From Immersiella caudata (Eukaryota > Ascomycota > Sordariomycetes > Sordariales > Lasiosphaeriaceae), in contig JAULSU010000002.1 of NCBI GenBank assembly GCA_030512335.1, forward strand, positions 2,604,001-2,668,000: a DNA stretch of 64,000 nucleotides, in the 5' to 3' direction. Below the pieces are notes generated by a model that saw only the letters and a list, made by a program, of their open reading frames with translations, had not been told where the DNA came from and did not search any database. The position numbers were made by a program, and so were the translations under genes. Below, piece after piece: positions 55,725 through 64,000 of this stretch. Each line of letters opens with the position of its first letter. The first letter of the stretch is position 1.

Positions 55725-57641
55725 ACATTGGGCCAGGACGCTTAGCGATCTGTGTCAGCCCTTTGGCTTCATCCTCGGGTATGAAAACTTTCGACATATG
55801 AAAGTGTAATATTAGGCAGACCAAGTTGTTTTTGCTGTGAGGGAAGGTATGAAGAGGTGTCCCTAACGTCCAAAAAAAAGACTAAAAAAAAGATTCTGCT
55901 TTTTCTCGTCAAAGTGCTCTCAAGTGGCTTACCTTACCAATGGAGGTCTTGACCAGTATGAAGGACTGGGTTTTCATGTTTAGGAGGAAGGTGCACCCGC
56001 AGCATGGGGTTGCAATGCCGGGAAGTCTTGAATCCCATACACAGCAGAGTAGCCGCCACGAAACATGCAGCCACACGAGGGTCAAAACTGGCAAAGGACC
56101 CTAGAACGAATTGCTGCAGCAGCAACCCAAGGATCCTTCCGTGAATACCCTCCACTTCCCGCCCCAATCCCCGATTCCTCACAGTCTCCCGCCGCCCTCC
56201 ACCCCTGCTCCCACACTGCAGAGCATCCAGTTTGTTTCCGCTCAGCGGGGGGAACAGGCGGAAACGGAAGAAGGCTGAAATCAAATTTCAATCTCAGTCC
56301 ATTTTTGCGCTATCTTCATGTCGGGTCTACATCTGTTACCGAGTGACTGCCGAAAGAACAGGACGAACTCTAGGGCCACAGTGAGATGATCGTCTCTTCT
56401 CGGTTTATGTCAGTATTTGTCCTCGATTACAGATCAGCCCCGGATTCCCCACGGCCGTGATGGGCATGAGAGTGCCATGTAAATCGTGTTCGACACAGCT
56501 TAACCGGTAGAAAGAGCACTGTGCGCTTCAAACGTTTCCGACCGAGCCGAGCTACAAGACAGACCGAGTTCCAACACACGCAGATCATTCTCTGGCATCT
56601 GGTGCCTGGGTCGTCCGAAGTGCCAGGCCGCATTGAGGCTTGCCCTATGCGCATTTCGCGCTCGCTCGGCGATCCAGGTCGCCAAAGGGGGGCAACTACC
56701 AGGGCACTCGGAACGCCAACCGAATGTCGTCAGAGGCTCCCACCAGCGTGCAGCTTGAGCCTCAACTTAATCCGCCTTCCACCCCTGGCACCGCGGCGGA
56801 TTTACATCCAGCGCTTGTCAAACATTTGCCGTGATCCACCGCCTGTTTTTATGAGGGAGGGGCTGGCTGCGTTTAAGGGCGTACGCTAAGTGGCAGGGAT
56901 GCCGCCTAAGTTATCGCGAAAAAAAAATGATTAAAGAGGTGACCGAGGGGCTGCTCTGCCTCTGCTGATTCCTGCTTCCTGATCCCTGGTCATCAGGCAA
57001 GCGGTGCGGGCATACACTTGTACGGCCGTTGGTCCCGGGGACGCTACACATATAAGCGGCGGGCCTCCTCACAGCTGTCGGGTTCTCTTCCCTGCGCAGA
57101 TTGTGGGCAGTCGGGCACTGGCTCTACAATCCAACTAATTCATCAGAAAACCTAACCCGCAAGAAGAGCCGGAAGCCTAGGGCTATGAGGCGACGCAACA
57201 CCGGAAGAGCGAGCTGCTGGTTGCGGAGAGAAACACAGAGACTGCGAGACTCTGACCGAGTATAAACCGCCTTTGGTTTGTTTTTGGACGTTGGAAAAAG
57301 GCTTGCATCGCCTGCAGGGGGCCCAGCCATGGCGGAGCGAAAGATGTCGGACGCAGGCCCGGCACGACACTCACACTCGGTTCCTGCGGCACCATTCCGT
57401 GCGAGACCCCTTTCCCCTCTCCCCCCTCCACCCCACCACGTTTCCATCCCCGCCTCCGTCCTCCCCTCCCTCCACCCCAACCCGTTCCCCAAGCCCCCAC
57501 TACCGCGCGGTTGCTGTGGGCTTGCATCCCCGCCCACCGCCGCACGCTGCGTTCCGCCAGTGCAGGCAGAGGGAACACCGTTGGACACCATTGCCCTATC
57601 CTATTCGAGCCTAGAAAAACATCAGAGACTGACTTGATGGA
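55725..57641. other. Intergenic between DUF2264 gene and SDR-like gene
   Basis: 1.9 kb between two + strand genes. Several frames of 60-155 codons on both strands, overlapping and without motifs. No tRNA, repeat or mobile element recognised. Probably the promoter and leader of the SDR-like gene, plus 3' flank. Confidence 0.5.
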
Positions 57642-58840
57642 ATGGACAACACAGCGACGCACAACTCGCCGAGGACCTGGTTCCTGACCTCGTCGCTCTC
57701 GCCGCTGTGCATCCGACTGATTCGCCTGCTGCTGGCCCACGGCGACTACGTCGTCGCCTGTCTGCCTCCCCACGAGATTGAGCACGAAGACCGCAGCGCC
57801 GAGTTCCGTGAGCTCATCAACGAGTGCAAGAGCAATCGCAAAGACCGCGAGGGCTGGAAAGACAGAATCCGCGGAATCCGCTGCGATGGCCGCGTCATGG
57901 GGCAATGCGGCGCCGCCGTCGCCGAAGCCGTCCAGGTCTTTGGCCGCATCGACATCTTGCTGTGCTGCAAGTTCGAGGGTGGGTCTTCTATATGCGCTTC
58001 CATTACCCCAAACTACCATCACCGTGCTGACCAGACACGTAACTAGCCGTGATCGGCACTGTTGAAGAGCTTTCGACCTCGCCCGCCACGCGCAACCTTG
58101 TGCGCGACCAGTTTGAGACCATCTTCTTCTCTCAGGTCAACTTCATCAAGGCCGCCCTCCCCCAGTTCCGCGCCCAGCACACTGGCCACATCATCATCCT
58201 CACCAGCATCGGTGGCCACATCGGCACCCCTGGCATGTCGATCTACACTGCTGCTACATGGGCGCTCGAAGGGTTCTGCGACTCTCTCGCGTACGAGATC
58301 GCTCCCTTCAACATCAAAGTAACCATTGTCCAACCCAATAAGGAGATTCAATCCCTCACCAACAAAATCATCCTCGCACCCCCCTTGCCCTACTACGACT
58401 CCGAAATAAACCCTGCTCCCAGCATCCGCGATATGCTGACCAACGTCCTCAACGTGAACCCCGAAACCGCGGTCGAGCCCCCTTCCTTTGCCTCACACCA
58501 CTCCAATGCTTCCGACGACGGCTCTGCCTCCGGCACACTTCCACCGCCTACTGCGCCCGGCAACGATGAAATACAATACCGCTACCCGCGCCTCCCATCA
58601 TCCTCGTATGATCGCCTCGTCATGGAGACAGTCCACGCCCTAACCGCCATTGGCGGGCATGAGAACCCTCCAGCGAGACATATTGTCGGCTTCGAGGGCA
58701 GCATCGCGGTCAAGGAGAAACTCAAGACGGTGACAGAGGAGCTCGAGGACTTTGTCGAAGCCAGCTTGGCGGTTGACATCTTCGAGAGCGATCTCAAGAA
58801 CGAAGCGCGGGAGGGACGCTCAACGCCACAGGCAAGCTAG
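57642..58840 (+). CDS. SDR-fold protein with degenerate cofactor and catalytic motifs
   Basis: Two exons, 57642-57978 and 58047-58840 (376 aa). Rossmann/short-chain-dehydrogenase core is visible: FFSQVNFIKAALPQFRAQHTGHIIILTSIGGHIGTPGMSIYTAATWALEGFCDSLAYEIAPFNIKVTIVQP follows SDR spacing (Ser in the LTSIGG strand, Tyr in IYTAAT). The catalytic YxxxK reads Y-TAA-T, so Lys is Thr, and the TGxxxGxG dinucleotide motif at the N-terminus is replaced by TSSLSPLC, with no glycines. The NAG segment after strand 4 reads CCKFEA. The protein also carries a long C-terminal part (Ser/Pro-rich linker, then DRLVMETVHALTAIGGHENPPARHIVGFEGSIAVKEK and an acidic end). It is therefore probably not a normal NAD(P)-dependent oxidoreductase; it may be a pseudoenzyme or bind another ligand. 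Convergent with Shg1. Confidence 0.82.
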
Positions 58841-59320
58841 GTGCGCAACGTCTGGTGATGATTTTGTCTATTTCTAGCCGTATACGTCAGTCACACCTTG
58901 ATGATATCATGCTGTATAATAAAGGTTAGCGGATGGCGCATGGGTGGGGGGGGGATGTGAACCTTGGATGGGAAAACTATCTATACTTCGGCTTTTGTTT
59001 TTTGGTCATTCTATCCATCTGCCATTTCTGGGTTTCAAAGGACGAAGAAGTTTTGCATGCATATATGGATGATACTTTTGGTCACGCACGACTTCCTTCG
59101 TGCAAGGAATAAATCGATGGGTTTCCATGACCTGTTTGACGCCCTGCTGTACAGCTTCATGCCAATGATCCTATAGGTAAAAGTACAATCCAGTATCGGT
59201 ATCTTGGGGTAGGTAGTTACCAGACCGCAAACGCCAATTGTTCCCTCAAAATCAATACCAACCCCCCTAGGAGTTAGAGGTGACCCCTGATAGACGGCAC
59301 AAGGAGAATGGCTCGGGCAT
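58841..59320. other. Intergenic between convergent SDR-like gene and SHG1
   Basis: 480 bases of 3' flank; a G run at about 58945-58955. Nothing else recognised. Confidence 0.55.
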
Positions 59321-62138
59321 CTAGCCCCGGCTTCTGCTCCGCCGACGACTGAGACTCCTCGTCCTGTCGCGCCGGGTCCGCTCGCGATCCCGATCCCGAT
59401 CCCGCCGAGAGGAAGCGATACTATCGTTTCTGGCACGGCGAGTGTCGCGGTCCTTGGTGTCCCTGTCGCGGTCCCGGTCTCTGTTTCGGTCGCGGGTTCG
59501 ATTTCTCGAGCGACTCCGGCGCCGCGTGTCTCGGCGGTCATCTCTGTCCCGGTTGCGATCGCGGTCTCGCTCGCGTCTCTCCCTATCCCTCTCAGCGCCG
59601 CCATCGTAGCGATCCGGGCGCGGCCGCTCCTTCTCACGATCACGATCACGATCACGATCACGATCACGATCGCCGTCGTATCGATCGTGGTTTCGACGCT
59701 CCGTAGTATCCCGGCCCTTCTCGCGGTCGCGGTCGCGGTCGCGGTCCCGATCTCCATCACCGTCATACCGATCGTAGCCCTTTCGCTCCGTGTTTTCCCG
59801 TCCGTCATACCGATCGTAGCCTTTCCGCTCCATGGTACGCCGGTCCGTAGTCTCGCGCTCCGCGTGGTCCCCTGCACCTGGTTTATATCGGTCAATTCTC
59901 TCCTCCGGTTCCCGGCGGCGCTTGAGGTCAGGTGATCTCTCACCTACGCTGCGCCTGTCGTCAATGCCAGGGACCGGTATACCTTTTTCTCTCGCTTCCT
60001 TTTGGGCCGCAAGGTAGGCCTTGGCTTCCTGCTCGCGCTTCTTAACCTCGGCTTGCTTCCACGCCTCCTTCTCGTCCCTATCGAGGCAGGAGGGCGGGCG
60101 CTGGGGTGTGCGTGAGCGGCTCTTGCGGTCGCGGTCCTTCTCCTTGTCACGTCCGCGACGCTCTGCCTCGCGCTTTTCAAGGTCGGTTTGTTCGGCTGCA
60201 TGTTTTTCGGGGTTGATGGATCCCCGTCTTTCAGGTTCCACTTTGTCAGCCCGGCTATGAGAGCGGCTGCGGTCTCGTCTGTCGCGGCGGTCTCGATCTC
60301 GATCTCGGGATCGCGAAGGGGTCTGGCTCTTCTCCCGGCGCCCTGTCCTCAACCGCGAGCGGGAGCGATCTCTTCGTTCTGGTCTAGGTCGCGGCGAGCG
60401 ACTGCGGTTGTCCCTGACGCGAGAGCGGCTGCGATCTCTCTTATCATCCTTCCGGTCAGCTCTTGGCCTGGAGCGGCTCCGATCGCGGCGTTCCCCCTTT
60501 GTCCTAGACCTGCTTCGCTCACGACGGTCGTCCCACCTATCGTCGCGGCGACCATCGCGTCGGTCTCCCCTAGGTCTCGAGCGGCTCCGGTCTCTTCGGT
60601 CATCTCTTCTGTCGCGAAGCCTCGATCTGCTGCGGTCTCTCCTGCGAGAGCGACTCCGGTCGCCACGTCGAGGCCTCGGGGAACTAGAACGATGGTCTCT
60701 TCGCCTTCGGTCATCGTCCTTGTCTTTGCCTCTGTCGCGGTTGCGGGAAGGACTTCTAGTCCTTCGCCTATCATCTCGCTTCTCGTCTTTGTTACTCGCT
60801 TCCTTCTCATTCTTCATATCGACAGATGGCTTGGTCTCTATCGGTTCTTTGGGCTCCTTGAGCTCTTTGGTATCCTTGGCTTCTTTGAAATCTAATTTGG
60901 GCGGTGCGTCGGCAGCCTTCTTCGACTCATTAACCTTCGGAGATCCTCTGCGGATAGGGTCAATAGCCGAAGCTGGCTTCGTTCTCCTGGGGGGCGGAAC
61001 AAGGGCCGCGTCAACCTCGAGCTCGGGCAGCTTGGTGGCGACCCGCTTGCTCTCCCTGAGAAGATCTTCCAAGGCTTCCTGTTCCAGTCGCTCATGCTCC
61101 TCTTTGCTCAGTGGTTTTTTTGGCTCCTCGGGTTTGTCGTCCTTCGGTGGCTTGCCGTCGCGACGGTCACGATCTCGGCCCCCCTCCCGGCGTCGGGAGT
61201 GAGAACGGGACCTGTCTCGATTTCTGTCGTAGTCGCGATCGCGGTGTCGATGGTGGTGGTGGTGGTGATGACTGCGATCCCGGCTGCCATCCCGGCCCTT
61301 GTGGCGACGCTCACGGCTTTCTTCGCGCTCCCGGTCACGCTGCTCGCGCAATTCCCGACGCTCCTGCCGTTCCTTCTCCCTCCGCTCGTCATCCTCTCGG
61401 CGACGGGCCTCCCGTGCCACCCTTTCCTCTTCCCTCCTCTTCATATCCTCTTTCTCCTTAATCTCGCGTTCGAGGCGGCGCTTCTTTTCCTCGACTAGAC
61501 GGAGCTGCTCTTGAACTCGCTCTCTCTCTGCGCGACGTGATGCGGTCTCGGCGGCGTATTCTTCATCGGTCTTGGAACCCCGGTGTCGTTCCTCCTCAGC
61601 AGCCTCTCCTCCAATTTCTGCGCGCCTCAACTCGCGCATGTGTTCCTCAACGGCGTCGTGGTCAAAAAGCTCGTTGATAACCGCCCGAGCCTTCTCGTAA
61701 ACGTCGCCTCGGTCGACAGCGCCGTCAATGAGGGCCGCTGCCTTACCTCGATCAAGTGTAAGTAGCTGTACTGGGTTGCGCTCGACCTCACGTTCGGCGA
61801 CCTCGAGCAGCGCCTGGGTGAGCACAGATTCATAGTCCTGTCATTGGTCAGTCGCAAAAGATACACAACGCTTCCAGAGACCGAAAACAGTCGAATACAG
61901 TGTCTCAGAAGAGAGGATAGCATACCTTTGCCTCAAATTTAGCCCAAAGCTGCTTGCGGATGGCGTCATACCGACCCTTCTTCTTGAAAGTGTGAGCGAG
62001 ATTGTCGATTGCTGATCTCGTAGCAGACGGTAGCGGTAGGTCAGAAGCCTTGAACTTCCTCACGACAGGTTGGACCCCATTCGCAGCAGCGCCTGCTCCT
62101 CCCGTTAGGGTTGCCGAGGTCTCAGCGACGGCAGCCAT
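59321..62138 (-). CDS. SHG1: COMPASS subunit Shg1-like protein with long Arg/Asp/Ser-rich tail
   Basis: Two exons, 61926-62138 and 59321-61837 (909 aa). N-terminal residues about 26-130 resemble the Shg1/BOD1 domain: KASDLPLPSATRSAIDNL, FKKKGRYDAIRKQLWAKFEAKDYESVLTQALLEVAEREV, then a KAAALIDGAVDRGDVYEKARAVINELFD helix pair. In yeast Shg1 is a subunit of the Set1/COMPASS H3K4 methyltransferase. It is followed by a charged single helix or coiled coil (EEERHRGSKTDEEYAAETASRRAERERVQEQL), a His7 run with DRD repeats, and about 600 residues of RS, RD and DRYDG repeats, like splicing-associated low-complexity tails. The tail makes a PWI/SRRM1-type splicing factor an alternative, but I see no PWI motif in the N-terminus. 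Nuclear by composition. Confidence 0.72.
59635..59670. repeat. Hexanucleotide repeat (CACGAT)6 within the Shg1 tail
   Basis: Six perfect copies; on the - strand they encode alternating Asp-Arg. Prone to length change by slippage in steps of two residues without a frameshift. Confidence 0.95.
59721..59744. repeat. Hexanucleotide repeat (TCGCGG)4 within the Shg1 tail
   Basis: Four perfect copies; also Asp-Arg repeats on the - strand but with different codons from the CACGAT array, suggesting an independent expansion. Confidence 0.9.
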
Positions 62139-62755
62139 GACCGCGATAGCAACTTTGGTGTTGAGAGGCAGGTCCGCTTTTTGCTCCGCCTTTCGTTAAA
62201 CTTCCAATGGCGGAATAGGGAATAATACTCCACGGCGCTTCAAACCATCAGCGCATGTTCGACGTAAAAAAAACATTTGCGAATCGTGTTCAGATGTGTT
62301 GTTTGCCCAGCACCGGAGGTTGAAATGCCAAAGTACCTAAGCACCAGAGGTACTCTCGCCCGCACGGCCCAATCCGCGACGGCTTTCCAGAATCGCGTTT
62401 GCAAAAGATTCAAGTGGACTCGCGACCGACAAGGGTCCGATCCTTTGCAGGGCTCACCTCCCAAGCCCAAGTGGTCCGTGCACGCGACCGGGAAAATCGG
62501 CCCAGTGGCTCCGAGCTGCGAGCTTCCACAGCAAGGCGACCCACTATTCACTGTCCGTTGCTTGATGACCTGCCATGCATGAGGACATTCAATTCAATCA
62601 GCTACCTAGCCAGCCCTTCCTCAACCCCACGCCCACCCTCATTCTCTCGTTTCAGCGTCCACAAGGGAGGAGTTGAGGAGGCATTGACTCCGAAATTCTA
62701 CAAGCACAAATCATCGACCTGCAATCCCGACCGAGCGACCCAGCCAGCAGCAAAC
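62139..62755. promoter_or_regulatory. Divergent intergenic region, SHG1 / small mitochondrial protein
   Basis: 617 bases between start codons. Short frames only; no supported gene. Contains both promoters by position. Confidence 0.5.
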
Positions 62756-63103
62756 ATGGTAAACAGAATCCTCTTCTGGGCCGGCTTCGGTAGGTGACAA
62801 CGTCCAATTGGAGCCCAATTGGCGTCTTCAAAGGCTATACCAATGGAATCTACAGATTGCTGATGCGTCTCAGGCGTCCTGACTCGCGCGTGGCAGCTGG
62901 GCATCGAGATGCGGCCATTCCTCAACCGCAGGGATTTGCTGGGCTTCCCCCTCTTCGGAGCGGTCGGTGCGAGCTTCGGATACTGGCTCGAGGGCGTGGA
63001 TAAAAGACAGACAGCTGTTTTGGCGGAGCGGAAACAAATTTTGCTGGAGAAGAGGGCGAGGAGAGCGCAGCAGGAGGCTGAGGCTGAGGCAGTCGCCGCA
63101 TGA
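62756..63103 (+). CDS. Small mitochondrial membrane protein, probably a complex I accessory subunit (14 kDa type)
   Basis: Two exons, 62756-62789 and 62874-63103 (87 aa). The acceptor at CTCAG|GC gives MVNRILFWAGFGVLTRAWQLGIEMRPF, a continuous membrane-compatible N-terminus. It is followed by a second hydrophobic stretch LLGFPLFGAVGASFGYWLEGVD and a charged helical end KRQTAVLAERKQILLEKRARRAQQEAEAEA. This resembles the small fungal protein annotated as NADH:ubiquinone oxidoreductase 14 kDa subunit, with FGYWLxGVxxRQ as the memorable motif. The gene structure is well supported; the complex I assignment is from memory and less sure. Confidence 0.72.
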
Positions 63104-63363
63104 TGCAGACCAGAAAAGGATTCACGACACGGTGTTTGAGGGGCTTTTGACCTTGTTTGATATCGGAAGTCCTGGGCTAGCTATTACTGGCTGCTTCGTT
63201 GTACAAAGTTTGCCGTGGATCAAGGGACAGCTAGTTTTTTGCCACCACGCAAAAGGAACCAACTCCGCAAGGCGAGAGCTTCCGAGATTGATCCTTCCCT
63301 CTATTCGCGCCACGTCTACTTGAATGCCTGAGGAAATCTCAGCTTTCTAGCTCCTAAAGCTCC

Positions 63364-64000
63364 TTAGTTCAGAGCTGGGTCCTCCTGTTTTCTCAAAAGC
63401 GCCAAAATCGCTTGCGCTGGAGAGTTGCCCGAGCCTGTCTCGAACTCTGTGATGACTCCCGTGATGTAATGATCCCGAGTAGTGTCGTAAAGGAGGCGGA
63501 AAGACTCTGCTGAGTTCTGCTCGGGATCAATCTCATTGTACGTGAGTGCGTCGACCGAGACACGCTCGCGGTCAAAATTGATCGTCTCACAAAGAGCGAT
63601 GACCTTCTTGCTCGCGGCCGTAGCAGCTACAGCAATGTCGGCTGTTCCAGCTGCGGCGTGGAGAGAGCCATTGGCGAAAATGGCTTCAGCACCGAGAATT
63701 ACGTTTGTAGCTCGTTCGACATGGGTTTTCAGTCCCCCAAGATTGGGTGAGTAGAAGACTCTGATTCCTGCCTTGCGCAGTGTTGTGGCCATGACCTGAC
63801 CACCACGATCGTACGGGTCATCAATGATGGAGACGCTGAATGATCGACCATCCCCCCTTGCTCGGAGGAAGGTCTTCTCCACAAGTCTGTGGCTACCGTA
63901 TGTGAGGACCAAGTCACCATCCTGGATCTGCTTTGCTGCGTTTCTGGCGATAACGAATTCCGCCAGGGTGATGCGTTCATTGATGAACAGTTCGATCATC
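63364..64000 (-). CDS. GCD2: eIF2B regulatory-type subunit, delta-like, 3' part (5' end outside window)
   Basis: Translation initiation factor eIF2B recycles eIF2-GDP to eIF2-GTP; its alpha, beta and delta subunits share this fold and sense phosphorylated eIF2. Frame is open to the right edge; about 211 residues are visible, with no intron. Motifs of the C-terminal Rossmann-like domain: DGDLVLTYGSHRLVEKTFLRA, SVSIIDDPYDRGGQVMATTLRKAGIRVFYSP, VILGAEAIFANGSLHAAAGTADIAVAATAASKKVIALCETINFDRERVSVDALTYNEI, then LLYDTTRDHYITGVITEF. CETINFDRERVSVDALTYNE and the LLYDTT...ITEF end favour delta over alpha or beta, but a divergent family member cannot be excluded without the N-terminus. Confidence 0.78.
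   Translation of the reverse strand, partial: MIELFINERITLAEFVIARNAAKQIQDGDLVLTYGSHRLVEKTFLRARGDGRSFSVSIIDDPYDRGGQVMATTLRKAGIRVFYSPNLGGLKTHVERATNVILGAEAIFANGSLHAAAGTADIAVAATAASKKVIALCETINFDRERVSVDALTYNEIDPEQNSAESFRLLYDTTRDHYITGVITEFETGSGNSPAQAILALLRKQEDPALN

Overview
The window is nuclear DNA of a filamentous ascomycete (Pezizomycotina, probably Sordariomycetes). The evidence is many short spliceosomal introns (about 50-140 nt) with GTRAGT-like donors and CTAAC-type branch points, long GC-rich exons, and recognisable fungal genes such as a Zn(II)2Cys6 regulator, a SepA/Bni1-type formin, BUR1, YPK9 and POP8. I see no prophage, CRISPR array, tRNA, rRNA or intact transposon, and no AT-rich RIP block. 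Almost everything is conserved single-copy housekeeping content. I resolve 24 genes, of which the first and last are cut by the window edges. All coordinates span from start codon to stop codon and include introns; exon borders come from reading splice sites by eye and matching reading phase.

Left third (1-18 kb): 3' part of the cohesin-release factor WAPL/Rad61 (+), Rheb GTPase (+), cytosolic seryl-tRNA synthetase (-), a Zn2Cys6 transcription factor (-), a 3.9 kb gene-free block, a ZUP1/Mug105-type C78 deubiquitinase (+), ITPase HAM1 (-) and the AK6/FAP7 nuclear adenylate kinase (-). Middle (18-40 kb): class V myosin (-), 3-phosphoglycerate dehydrogenase (-), histone chaperone NAP1 (-), P5B ATPase YPK9 (+), a CFA/coclaurine-NMT-like methyltransferase (+), a tiny spliced 47-residue complex I subunit (-) and the CDK9-type kinase BUR1 (+).

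Right third (40-64 kb): a small multi-pass membrane protein with a 15-nt microexon (-), RNase P/MRP subunit POP8 (+), protein phosphatase 5 PPT1 (-), an unrecognised membrane protein (-), the polarity formin (+), a DUF2264 protein, possibly a GH154 glycoside hydrolase (+), a degenerate SDR-fold protein (+), the COMPASS subunit Shg1 with a huge RD/RS-rich tail (-), a small mitochondrial, probably complex I, protein (+) and the eIF2B delta-like subunit (-, cut by the right edge).

There is no biosynthetic or defence cluster. The genes are linked only by broad themes: polarised growth (formin, myosin V, Rheb), translation (SerRS, eIF2B, POP8, FAP7), chromatin and transcription (WAPL, NAP1, BUR1, Shg1) and respiration (two small complex I-type genes). 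The most informative observations are gene-structure ones: two GC-AG introns (Rheb, BUR1), three frame-neutral stopless introns (BUR1, YPK9, GH154-like), very small exons (15, 22, 25 and 32 nt) and one complete gene of only 47 codons. At the protein level, the SDR has lost its cofactor glycines and its catalytic lysine.
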